Shown here in pieces: positions 45,450 through 56,326 of a stretch of DNA of 64,000 nt. The position numbers were made by a program, and so were the translations under genes. The notes beneath the pieces are model-generated. The model ran no database searches. It had not been told where the DNA came from and was given only the letters and a program-made list of their open reading frames with translations. The number at the start of each line of letters is the position of its first letter. Positions within the stretch are counted from its first letter, which is position 1. Origin of the DNA: Ceratopteris richardii (taxonomy: Eukaryota > Streptophyta > Polypodiopsida > Polypodiales > Pteridaceae); the NCBI GenBank assembly GCA_020310875.1, contig CM035413.1:160564306-160628305 (forward strand), given 5' to 3'.

Positions 45450-46401
45450 ATCATAATCTATGCCATATGTCTGAGCATACCCTTTGACAACAAGTCTAGT
45501 TTTATATCTAGACACACTTCCATCTGCATACCTCTTTGTCTTGTAGACCCATTTGCATCCAATGATCTTCTGGCTATTTGGTTTGGGAACCAAATCCCAT
45601 GCCTCATTCTCCATTAATGCATCATACTCTTCCTACATAGTTTTCTTCCAATTTTCCTTACCTTTTGCCTCTTCATATGTAGAAGAATCTTCCTCTACTT
45701 TTACCATATAAGAATAATCTTTAGTGATAAAAAATGAAGTATCATAACTATACCTTGTAGGTTGCCATTTATGCCTTGATGGCCTTCTGAGTTCTCCACT
45801 TCTTCATCAAATATTTGAACCTTTGATTTGCCTTTCTTTTGATTCAAAGTTTCTTCATCACCTACATGAATATTAATTGTACATGGATCCCAAGTACCTT
45901 GCTCATCAAATCTAACATCTTTTGACACAAGAAATTGCTTTGTGGATGGACTCAACCTATAACCCATCTGCTTATCATCATAGCCAACGAACACATACTT
46001 TTCAGCTTTAGGTTCCAATTTATGCCTCAACTGAGATGGCACATATGCATAAGCCAAACATCCAAATACTTTGCAATGATCTAAGGTAGGTCTCTTACCC
46101 TACCAAGCTTTATATGGTGTCATACCCTACAAAGCTTTACATGGTAGCTTATTAACCAAGTATGTAGTATTTATAGCCTCAACCCACAAATAATTGGGAC
46201 AATTTTTCTCCTTCATCATTGACCTTGAAAACTCAACAAAAGTTCTATTTCTCCTTTCTGCTACACCATTTTCTTGAGGAGAGTACCTGCAAGTAACTTC
46301 CCTTTTTATACCTGCATTCCACAAGTATTCAGTGAACTCATTAGAGAAATACTCTCCCCCTCCATCTAACCTTAGTCTCTTCAATTTTTGACCTGTGATT
46401 G
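45450..46401 (-). pseudogene. CoA2 integrase to reverse transcriptase piece
   Basis: From the right: integrase C-terminal half (46384-46127, with LDGGGEYFSNEF and QENGVAERRNRT), then 46057-45701 (AYAYVPSQLRHKLEPKAEKY), then the start of reverse transcriptase (45614-45450, IIGCKWVYKTKRYADGS). Frameshifts and a small deletion near 45800 separate them. GATTG at 46397-46401 is the Gy2 target duplication. Confidence 0.88.
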
Positions 46402-47220
46402 TGTTTGTTGTTACCCTTTGGAGTTGTCCTCTCCAATCATTTAGCTAAAGAATCAACAATACATCTTATATTTGTCAATCTTGGAAGTATACAAGAGACC
46501 ACAACCCCTTCTAGATGATAGAATCCAAGAAATAAGAGAAAATTGGCTGGATTTTTGAGAAATAATGAAGATGAAGAGGAATTTCTAGGGTTTGGATTAT
46601 CTTGAGCAATACTCTATCATTTTCAATAATCTTGGTGTCTAAAGTGTGTTATTTTCTCAGCAGAACACAATCATAAAGTCAAAACTCAAAAATGATACCT
46701 CTAACCTTCAGATGAGACAACCGCGATTCTGTTAAAATCTGATGATTTTCATCTCCAGCACCATTCTTTATCAATTTCTCACTCAACACATTAGAAATCA
46801 ACTCTCTTCATACACATTCATCAGAAATACACAATAGAAGCTTGCAAATTTCCATGGATACACATAGAATAGACTCAAGAAATCAAAGAAATTCTCACAA
46901 AAGAAAGAATCACGATTTTCTGTAGGAAACTTCTCTCTTTGCTTGGATAGCATCAATTACAAATAACCAACCCTCTCAAAATAGAGGAAATTGTCTTTTA
47001 TACATTTTCAAGTGCCCCTTTTCACACTTGAATTTTGGTCCTTTTCCCTTCTAATCTAAAAATATGCTATCTAGGAGTTTCCAAAAATTCTAGAAAAAAT
47101 ACATATAATTCTAATCTACATGAGGAAGACTCTTCCTTATTTTTACATCATTTGCATAAATATTTTTATAATTTTTTGGCAGTTTACAATTATTTTTCAT
47201 CAAAAATACTTCTTCCAACA
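46402..47220 (-). repeat. Gy2 3' LTR
   Basis: On the plus strand it runs TGTTTGTTGTTACCC to TACTTCTTCCAACA, 819 bp. It contains CGCGATT and CACGATTTTCTG words like those in the Gy1 leader (near 46722 and 46911). Confidence 0.93.
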
Positions 47221-47232
47221 TTCTTCCCCTCC
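47221..47232 (-). other. Gy2 polypurine tract
   Basis: On the minus strand this is GGAGGGGAAGAA directly before the 3' LTR. Confidence 0.8.
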
Positions 47233-47313
47233 TAGGCCTTTTGGCTCCTGACAAAAGATATTCTTGCTCATATTCGCTGAATGCTTCCTTCACTTCTTCT
47301 TTCTTTGATAAAT

Positions 47314-48365
47314 CTATGACAGTAGGTCATGGCTCTTTCTTTCTGTAATGTTCAAGTTGTTTACCATCTCAAATAGTGCTTTTCTCCATTGCATAGCAGC
47401 CTCTGGTTTATCAATTACATTATTTTTTAGGTATTCTGTGTATGCAGCTTCATAAGCAGTGAGTTGAGACTTTGTAACTACTGACAAGTTTCCAAATATT
47501 TCTGATTCTCTTTCAAAAAATCCATAATCAAACGCATCTTCAAAAATCTGGAGATAATGGCTGCCCAGAAATATTATTATGCTATAATAAGCCATCAAAC
47601 ATATCCTGTCAGGTGTTTCACTGAGATCAAATATTAAAGCATCAGATGGTGAATTAAAGCCAATGTAATTGAGACCTTTGACATCTGTATCTATAAAGGT
47701 CTCTATACATGCCAATATGAGTCTCATTACTCTGATTAATAGAATACATGCTGGGTCATTAACATCTTTGTATGTGGATATGACAGATTCAGCTGTGTCC
47801 ACCATATACTTCTTTGTGGGCCATGTTCCTGCCTTCGGACCTGCTATCTTTGGAAAATTCAACCATTTGGATGGAATCTGTCCTTCTTTCCTTCTTTCCC
47901 AAAAGACTGTCCACTCCCTTCTCCTTGCTACTGGCAGTATGCTGGATTGATCTTCAGCTGAATAGGTGCTTCTTTTCATATTTTTCTACATTCCTTTTTA
48001 GCATCCAACCACCTATTTCTCCATTTTGGATTGGCTTTTTCAAATAACTCTTTTGTCACATAGATGTCTTCTTCATATTCTAAATACTTATTTGTAGGTA
48101 ATCCCACCCTTGCCAACTGATAATTTCTAATGCTTTCCATAATCATGCAAAAGGGTATTCCTAGGCCATCTGCAGCCCAATGATGTTGATCCGGATTTAT
48201 CCCTTTATTTAAAGCAAATGTAACAATCTGTTCCTCGTATTCATCATGCATTTTTCTAATGAATTCCATTCTGGATTCTATGTCTGTCAGAAGTTTTTGG
48301 ACAAACTCCTCTGAGTACTCTTCTACAGGTGCTTTGTTTTCTGGTTCACCACCATGTTGGGCAAA
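47314..48365 (-). pseudogene. Unrecognised protein fused behind Gy2 RNase H
   Basis: After RNase H reaches RWFLLLMEF (about 48365), the frame continues with AQHGGEPENKAPVEEYSEEF. This is unlike any integrase or RNase H tail I know. It contains an acidic helical stretch (VQKLLTDIESRMEFIRKMHD) and ends at TGA 47976-47978. A second frame overlaps it by ATGA (47979) and runs 221 codons to 47314. It has two hydrophobic stretches (ILLIRVMRLILACIETFI and ICLMAYYSIIIFLGSHYL) and Trp-rich EWTVFWERRKEG. The two parts were probably one protein before a frameshift. No integrase motif (H2C2 or DDE) occurs. It could be captured host sequence, an accessory element ORF or a displaced gag-like domain. I do not recognise it. 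Confidence 0.75.
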
Positions 48366-50744
48366 CTCCATCAGTAGAAGGAACCATCTGACTATTCTAC
48401 CAATGTGACAGGGTTTGTTTACTAAGTAAAGTAAAGCTTGGTGATCCACAAAAAATTTAAACTTGTTGGCCAAAAGGTAATGTCTATATTTCTTCACAGC
48501 AAATATCATTCCCAACCCTTCCCTTTCAGTAGTTGTGTAATTTTTCTCTACTGAATTCAGTTGCCTGCTAGCATAAGCAATTGGAAAATCTATTTTACTC
48601 CCTACTAGTGGTTGTGCTAACACATATCCCAAAGCATAGTTTGAAGCATCCACATGGACATGAAAAATTTTATCCCACTGGGGTGTTTTCAGAATTGGGG
48701 CTGTAGCCAAACAAGTTTTTAGAGTCTCAAAAGCTTGGTCACACTCTTTGGTCAACTCAAACTTTGCAATCAAAGCATATAAAGGTTTAGCTATGTCAGC
48801 AAACTTGTGTAGAAATTTTCTATAATACCCGCAATGTCCCATGAAAGTTTGAAGTTCCTTTACATTTGTTGGTCTTGGAAGTTCTACTATGGCCTTTATT
48901 TTTTTCTCATCAGTTGAAATTCCATTTTTGGAGACTATGTGACCTAACATTCTTCCTTGTCTTACAAAGAATACACACTTTTCTGGATTTAAACATACTC
49001 TCTATGTTCTGCATTTCTTGAATATGTTTTCTAAATCTTTCAAATGATCCTGTCTTTTTAATGAAAAAGTACACAGATCATCTACATAAATTTCCATTAC
49101 ACTCCTCAGGAATTCTTTGAAGATATGACACATCAATCTTTGAAAAGTTGGGGCATTAGTTAACCCAAAGGGCATAACCCTAAAAGCATAAATTCCCCAT
49201 TCTGTGGAAAAGGCAGTTTTATGTTGGTCTTCCAAAGCTATGGGTACCTGATTGTATCCTGAAAAGCCATCCAGAAAACTATACACCTCCTTCCCTGCAA
49301 CTCTTTCTAGAAGATGGTCTGTTATAGGCAATGGGTAGCTATCCCTTATAGTTGCAGCATTCACTTTTTTCAAATTAATGCATACCCTAAGTTTCCCATT
49401 CTTTTTTGGTACCACAACTATAGGAGATATCCATTCTGTATACTCAATCTCATAGATGAAATTGGCAGCCAACAACTTGTCAATTTCTTCCTTTATTTTA
49501 GTAGAGTATTTATCATTGAATGTGTAGTGTCTCTGTTTGCTAGGTTTTGCATCAAGCGTAATAGGAATCTTATGCTCACAGATTTTAGGATCAATACCTT
49601 TCAAATCCTTGTAGCTATAGGCAAACACATCCCTATAGTTTCTGGCCAAATTTCTTAATGCCTCCTCTTCTTGATTTGTCATGTCATCAGCTATTACAAT
49701 ATGTCTTTCTTCCCCGTCTTCCTGAGTGATCATAACCTTCTTAGTTTGTTCTTCATTGTCATATGCCTCCCCTTTTCTCTTTTCTCTCTTTGGTTTCATT
49801 TTTAGAAGTAATCTGTCGTCTACTTCATAAGTCTTGAAATTTGCTGGTACATCAAACTGTTGATCTTTGTTTGTCATTTTCTCATTTTTTTCATCCTCTT
49901 GGTCTTTTTCTATTTCCTTGTGTTTGTTTTTCTTATATTTGCCAGAGATTTTATCTTTTATTGCATCTTCAGCTTTTACTTCTTCCAAATATTGTGTTTT
50001 CCCATTTTTCAATATCATTTCTTTTTCCTGGTCCTCTTCTATTTTTGATACCTTTATCATTTGTATTCCTATGTGAAAAACATCATATCCTTCTTCATTT
50101 TGAAATCCCACATACTCATCTTTGGCTAGATCCATGGTAGCCAAAATCTAGTTCCAACCATAAGGCTCAAATTCTTCATCTTTGAATTTTTGGGGTATAT
50201 AGCTCTCATCTTGTAATTTTCTCCCTTCTACACAATCTTCTCTTCTTAATCTTCTTTTTCCATTTGTAAGATTTCTTATCACATTGCACTTCCATATTGA
50301 TGATTTAGTTTCATTGTGATCTTCCAACTCTGATTCTTCACTTAATTCTTGATTTTGATGTATTTTGAACCATTCTTGAGGGGATATGTCACAATAATGA
50401 CCATTTCTTAGATTCACTCTGGTTATCCTTCCTTTGCTCTGAAGCTATAGGCAATCATTACCCCAATCTTGCACAATTTGCATTTGTCTCATAAATGGTC
50501 TTCCTAGGATAATTTCATATGACGGGGATTGTGGAAATTCAACTATGGCAAAAGTATGTTCTATTTCTATTCCACATATGTCCACAATCACCTTTTCCCA
50601 TATTCCTAGGGGTTTTTCTATGTGTCCATCTGCAAGTTGCAATCTCATTTTAGTGGGTATTAATTCATTTTTTCCCCATTTTTCCCAAGTTTGTTTAGTC
50701 ATGATAGCCACACCTGATCCACTATCCAATATAGCTTTGTCTTT
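48366..50744 (-). pseudogene. Gy2 protease-RT-RNase H
   Basis: It opens abruptly with KDKAILDSGSG, the protease active site, with a TGA just upstream, so gag and the protease N-terminus are gone. ILGRPFMRQMQIVQDWG closes the protease. Reverse transcriptase (about 49560-49040) has IRDSYPLPITDHLLERVAGK and IYVDDLCTF. RNase H follows with HVDASNYALG and VDHQALLYLVNKP. In-frame stops are TAG at 50445-50447, 50148-50150 and 49002-49004. Compared with Gy1, two of these are at Tyr codons and one at a Glu codon. The RNase H end runs without a frame change into the unknown segment. Confidence 0.9.
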
Positions 50745-52263
50745 TCACTGAAAACTCCAAAAAATCAAAACATCGCGATTCCGTGTTTTTACTGATTTTT
50801 GAGTTTTTTATGTTCCATACTTGATATAAAAACTTGATTAGATGCAAAAATTTGTTGGAAAGTCCTTACCTTACCTGGTTGATCAAAAAATGTCCAAAAG
50901 CTTGTGTTTGTAGACGATCACGATTCTATCCACTCTCTCTCTCTCTCTCACTCAAATGAGTTTCTTTCTGAGATTTCAGGGTTTTATAGATTTCACACAA
51001 TCGCGATTTTGTTCAATATTTTCAAGATCTTAACTTTTCACTTGTTCAAGTTTTTATCTTTCACAATTTATGATGTAAAGTCCCCATTTCTAACTTTTTA
51101 TCATAATTTTCTCCCTTTATCCAATTGGTGAAAATCGTGATTCTGTACTTCTTTTCCACTTTACCCACTTGATGCTAAAACCTCACTGATTTTTAGAATT
51201 TGACTTCCTTTACTTATTCAACTTAATGAATTCTCTTCCAATTACCTTTCTCAAAACCCAAATATGCTTAATATTTCAAAAATTTTTTCTCTTACAGAGA
51301 ATCGTATTTTTTTGAACTTCTTGTTTTTTGCAATTTTGATTCTTCTTTCTTCTTACTCCTCTTCCAGATTCTTCACCACTCCAAGTCACTTGTCACCTGC
51401 AATTTGACATCATGAACAAAAAATTAACCAAAAAATCGCGATCCTGTGAAGAGAATCGTATTTTTCTGATTTTTCCAGTTTTTAGCAATTTTTTGCTTTC
51501 CTTCCACTTGGTCTCCTTTACTCTTAACAACAACACTTCAGTCCAACTTCCTAAGGAGAAAAGAAATTTGTTTGAATGTTTTAATGAATTTTATGAATTT
51601 TTTTTAGTATTTTGCCCTAAATTAAGGTAAACACTTCACTTAGGGTTTCTTGTTTAGTGATCTATTGATCCTGTGTTCCCTGATTGGTTATACTCCTTTA
51701 TGCTTTGCTATCAAAACAATTCATGAGCAAAACTTCCCAAAGAAAAATGTGCTAAGAAGTGCAAATATCAATTTTTGCAAAGATAAACTCAAACATTTTT
51801 TTTCAAGATGCAAATAAACTTTTTCTCAAGATTATTGCTTTGACTTGGTTAAAAATTGGATCCTATCTACTTGCATCTAGCTAATTTACTTGACTTTCCT
51901 CAACGCAATCATGTCATCTTCCCAAGATCAACAATTTTGCTTGGTACTTGGTCAAAGAGCACTCTACAAATGCAAAGATAGACAAATTTTACCTTATCTT
52001 CAGCTTTATTGATTCAGTTTTTTTCACACACCTGCACTTTACTTCCAAAAAATGATATGAGCAACTATCAATTTGTAAGAATTTCAACACTTCTTATTCT
52101 CAAAAGATTATCTATTGCTTTCTTTTCCCAAAAGACAAACAAAAAAATCTACCATTTCATGTTTCCATTTCTTGATTAAAGAGTATTACCTTTTCAATGT
52201 GTTCAATACCATCAACAATAGAAGATCCAGCAAGGTCCAACTTCAATGAAGCTTTGCTATACT
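50745..52263 (-). other. Gy2 leader with scattered CGATT words
   Basis: About 1.5 kb without gag or any recognisable coding. It carries ATCGCGATTCCGTG (50774), ATCACGATTC (50919), ATCGCGATTTTG (51001), ATCGTGATTC (51134) and ATCGCGATCCTG (51436), plus a CT microsatellite (50933-50951). The right third matches Gy3 (1-594). Confidence 0.8.
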
Positions 52264-52281
52264 CCCCGGCAACGGCACCAA
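52264..52281 (-). other. Gy2 primer-binding site (tRNA-Asp type)
   Basis: On the minus strand this is TGGTGCCGTTGCCGGGGA, five bases from the 5' LTR. It is one base different from the Gy1 site. Confidence 0.85.
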
Positions 52282-52286
52282 AAAAT

Positions 52287-53115
52287 GTTTGTTGTTACCC
52301 TTTGGAGTTGTCCTCTCCAATCATTTAGCATAAAGAATCAACAATACATCTTATATTTGTCAATCCTGGAAGTATACAAGAGACCACAACCCCTTCTAGA
52401 TGATAGAATCCAAGAAATAAGAGAAAACTGGCTGGATTTCTGAGAAATAATGAAGATGAAGAGGAATTTCTAGGGTTCGGATTATCTTGAGCAATACTCT
52501 ATCATTTTCAATAATCTTGGTGTCTAAAGTGTGTTATTTTCTCAGCAGAAAAGAATCATAAAGTCAAAACTCAAAAATGATACCTGTAACCTTCAGACGA
52601 GACAATCGCGATTCTGTAAAATATGACGATTTTCATCTCCAGCACCATTCTTCATCAATTTCTCACTCAACACATCAGGAATCAACTCTCTTCATACACA
52701 TTCATCAAAAATACACAATAGAAGCTTGCAAATTTCCATGGATACACATAGAATAGACTCAACAAATCAAAGAAATTCTCACAAAAGGAAGAATCACGAT
52801 TTTCTGCAGGAAACTTCTCTCTTTGCTTGGATAGCATCAATTACAAATAACCAACCCTCTCAAAATAGAGGGAATTGTCTTTTATACATTTTCAAGTGCC
52901 CCTTTTCACACTTGAATTTTGGTCCGTTTCCCTTCTAATCTAAAAATATGCTATCTAGGAGTTTCCAAAAATTCTAGAAAAAATACATATAATTCTAATC
53001 TACATGAGGAAGACTCTTCCTTATTTTTACATCATTTGCATAAATATTTTTACAATTTTTTGGCATTTTACAATTATTTTTCATAAAAAATACTTCAAAA
53101 ATACTTCTTTCAACA
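52287..53115 (-). repeat. Gy2 5' LTR
   Basis: It is 829 bp and aligns end to end with 46402-47220. A TATAAAAG word on the minus strand lies at 52879-52886. It has CGCGATT at about 52607 and CACGATTTTCTG at about 52796. Confidence 0.93.
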
Positions 53116-54460
53116 GATTCTCTCTACATAAACATGATAATGTTTAAATGTATTGAACACCTCTGATTTATCTTTCATCACATATATGGTGATACACTTG
53201 GTAGCATCATCAACATAAATCACTTGGTACCAATTCAAGCTTCTCTGAATACATGAAACCATGCTTATTATATGATTGCTTATGAGCCTTACCTAATTGA
53301 CATGACTCACATCTGTATGTCATGTGTTGACTTGCAACATTAGGTAATCCAAGCACTGAACCATTGTTAATCATATCCTTAATACCTTTTTCATTGAAAT
53401 GTCCAAGCCTTTTATGCCAAAGATCTAAGTCACAGATCTTATGTCCTCCATAAGTGAACAAGGCATGACCAACATTACCTTGAATCTTCAGTTTGAATAG
53501 CCTTCCTTCTTTCTTTCCTGAAACAATTTTGGAATAGTTGTAGTAGCTATTATTATAGGATTGACTTTGAAAGCCTCTACCTGCATTTCTTCCAAAGAAA
53601 CCTCTACTACCTCTACCTCTAAATTACCTCTCTAATTTCTGTTACCTCTTCCTCTTGAATTAAAGTTATGATTATATCCTCCACCATTCTGATTATTATG
53701 CCAACAATCATGAGCTAAATGATTAGTCTTACCACAAATTCAATAAGCTTTGGCACCATCTTTATTGCTTTTGCCTTTTCCTCTTCCTTTGCCAGCACCT
53801 CTTCCTCTTTGGAAGTTAGCTTGGCTAGTTGTACCTTCTTCTTCATTCAATTGTTGCTTGCCTTTGTTAAAATTATTCTTATCCTTTGAATACATTGCTT
53901 GACCTATACTTTTATCAACATCACCTTTGACATCCTACTCAAAGGTTAGCATATGTCCTAGAAACTAAGAGTTTTCCTTACCAATTTGTCCTCTTCAATA
54001 TCTTCATCAACTACTCCTAATGCATCTGCAATGTCCTTCATCCTTGCTACATAATCAGAAATGGATTGAGAATCCTTCTTCAATGTAGTAAACTCTTCCC
54101 ATAAAGATGCCTTCCTTGACTTTGTGGTGTTTTGGAAATGTTCTTCCAAAGCATTCCATATGTCACTTGCACTTTCAAGTCCTCTAATGTGAGGTAGCAA
54201 GTAATGTGAGGTAGCAAGTAATCATTGAGTCCCATGTAGATAACGCTCCTAGCTTGAGCATCCTTCTTCATCCATGTCTTCAAGTATGAGAGTTCATCCC
54301 TTGTTGGAACACTAGTATCTCTGAATTCTCATTTTTCTTCTTCACCTGTGATATATCCTATCAGGTCTTTGCTCATAATATGAGCTTCCATCCTCATTGA
54401 CCAAGCAGGATAGTTTTCTCTATCCAATTTCTCTATCTAAAGAGAATCTCCCATCTTTTC
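53116..54460 (-). pseudogene. CoA2 gag and integrase N-terminal remnant
   Basis: From the right: a gag start (relic of the family MGDSLQIEKL near 54450), a gag core 54283-53958 with a local duplication of AATGTGAGGTAGCAAGT (near 54195-54230), a basic RGRG tail and a decayed zinc knuckle (about 53760-53700). A deletion then joins the gag end to the pre-integrase region near 53530. Next come FTYGGHKICDLDLWHKRLGH and CESCQLGKAHK (53461-53210). No protease remains. Confidence 0.88.
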
Positions 54461-54661
54461 TTCACCTATGTATTAAATTCTTCAAGCTTTGTGAGGAATA
54501 AATGTACCTTCACTTCATATGTAGTTCCTTTTGATCTTCTTGATAGCTTCATGCCTCCTTCTCTAGCTTTCACTTTAAGCTTTCACTTTTTGAACCTTCA
54601 ACGGTTGATTTTCGTATAATTACAACAGTCGGGTCCTCCTTTCTTCAATTCTGATAACTCC

Positions 54662-54674
54662 TGCTCTGATACCA
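54662..54674 (-). other. CoA2 primer-binding site
   Basis: On the minus strand this is TGGTATCAGAGCA, two bases from the 5' LTR. Confidence 0.88.
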
Positions 54675-54676
54675 TT

Positions 54677-55722
54677 GATGGAGAGTGTTAATCTCCAAAA
54701 GAACAATTTATCCTTGACCAATTTTGAAAGATCAATGCAAAGTTATCAAGTTATCCTCTATATCAAGAGAAACTCAAAACCTTAACCAATTTTGAAAGAT
54801 CAATGCCAAGTTATCAAGACTAGCTAATTGTGAAGAAAGTTATTACATAGAAAAGTCTGCTGCACATAACTCACTCATTGACTGATCAAATGTGTAAAGT
54901 TTCTAATGAAACTTTGTACAAGGTTTCGGTTGAATGCTATGCACCTTCTCCAAGTTAAAACTTCTCAAAAAATTTGGTAGATGTTGAGATATCATCCAAA
55001 CAATCTACCTATGTTTGAAACTATTCTTCTATATAGTCCACTTTGACATCTACAACTTCTAATGCATGGTTCTCCCAAACTGGACCCCGTTTATTCAATT
55101 GCTTTTAGCCATAGGTAGCTTACCTTCCTACTTAAATAATGAGTGCTTGCTTGCTCAAAACTTTACACTGTGGAAAGAGAACTAACCAAAACATTATCAT
55201 CGAATTTGCACCTACTCTATTCTTCACATATACACATGTAAATGTTCCTACTCTCCATTCTCTTAGGTTGATCAAAATTAGGATCTGAAAATTTGTACAG
55301 AGGTCACTCAACTATATTCGTAAACATATACAAAAGCATTTCATGAAAGGATAAACATAGAAGGAGCACTAAGCAAAATATCGGGTGCAATTTTTCTTCT
55401 ATTTAGGAAAACATTACATCTGATTGATGAACTATATTCTCATCACTTCATAAGTGTCTAATGACTATTACAACTTGTCTTTCATCATCCCTCTTACATG
55501 CCTTGACTTTTTACTTGTATATATTGGCATATATATACATACAAACTCTTAACCATAACAAAGGTATAAGTGAGTTAATTGCATTCCTAGTGTACAGGTA
55601 TATACAAGACTTCATTCTCTAATCTTGCACTAACTTCATGCTTCATATATTTGTCTTTGCTTCATTATTTGAATTCAAACCTTTGTCCAAAAACATCAAT
55701 TGATGGTTTTCCTGCACCAACA
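54677..55722 (-). repeat. CoA2 5' LTR
   Basis: On the plus strand it runs TGATGGAGAGTG to CCTGCACCAACA. It aligns with the CoA1 and CoA3 LTRs. A small internal duplication of the words CTCTATATCAAGAG and CCAATTTTGAAAGATCAATG lies at 54715-54815. The outer flank is ATATA; its partner is lost with the 3' end. Confidence 0.9.
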
Positions 55723-56326
55723 ATATACTCATATTTGGATATTCTCTTTCATTCTTTCTTTTTCTCCCTTAGACATATCAACCATGTTCACCATTAGTTG
55801 GAGATTCGTATAGTTTTTAACTCTTATTTTCTATGTGAGAGGTCAAATGGCCATTAGAAAATCTTCTATATGTTTGTTCTAATAATACATATACTCCCAT
55901 GGTCAGGCACAAATTGCATTCAGACTGCCCATTTATGAGACTTGCATACAACAAAATTGTACTCTATGTTCTCTAGTTCTTGCATACTTATGTAGGTGTA
56001 CACCATCGAAAAAGATATATTGTGCTACGAGGAGCTTCAATGGTTACCTTAACAACAAATTTGATCTTGGGCATGCATCACCTTCAATTTATGACATCCT
56101 ACTCCACCACAACCATTTTGATCTTCATGGAACCTATGGTGTTTTGGACCACCAAGACCACATTTACACCATAATATAGGGATTTTTTCTTCAACTTAGG
56201 TTTTACTTACCTCAAAAATGTGGATACGAAATTGACCACTATATCAATTTCTAAAGACTTGTGCGTTTATGATAATTCAACACCCCTTGATCCAAGGATG
56301 AAATTTTCTTTCATGTTTTTAAAGAA
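55723..56326. other. Unassigned sequence between CoA2 and CoA3
   Basis: About 600 bp with no recognisable protein, LTR or repeat. It ends in AAGAA (56322-56326), the CoA3 target site, and the same locus resumes at 62806. Confidence 0.6.

Larger units (their letters stand above)
46402..53115 (-). mobile_element. Gy2: gypsy element lacking gag and integrase, with fused foreign sequence
   Basis: LTRs lie at 46402-47220 and 52287-53115, with a tRNA-Asp-like primer site, a 1.5-kb leader without gag, a protease-RT-RNase H frame with three in-frame TAG codons, about 350 codons of unrecognised protein and a polypurine tract. The target duplication is GATTG/GATTC (46397-46401 and 53116-53120) within CoA2 integrase. 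The intact family sequence has only one such site. The LTRs differ at roughly two dozen positions, so it is older than CoF or Gy1. Its RT is close to that of Gy1. Confidence 0.93.
39363..55722 (-). mobile_element. CoA2: copia element, 3'-truncated and twice invaded
   Basis: This is a second copy of the CoA family. Its pieces are 39363-39882, 45450-46401 and 53116-54676 plus the 5' LTR 54677-55722. The gaps are filled by CoF and Gy2, each with its own target duplication. RNase H and the 3' LTR are missing at the CoD join. Internal losses include the protease region (join near 53530, about 385 bp absent relative to CoA3), part of gag near 53965 and part of integrase near 53230. Confidence 0.9.

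Noticed and set aside
49841..50140. Hydrophobic plus-strand frame resembling a membrane protein
   Set aside because: It is the antisense of the lysine/glutamate-rich linker of Gy2 pol; antisense of Lys/Glu codons gives Phe/Leu-rich shadows.
55980..56174. 64-aa frame between CoA2 and CoA3 as a host gene
   Set aside because: It is short and AT-biased with no motif; nothing supports expression.
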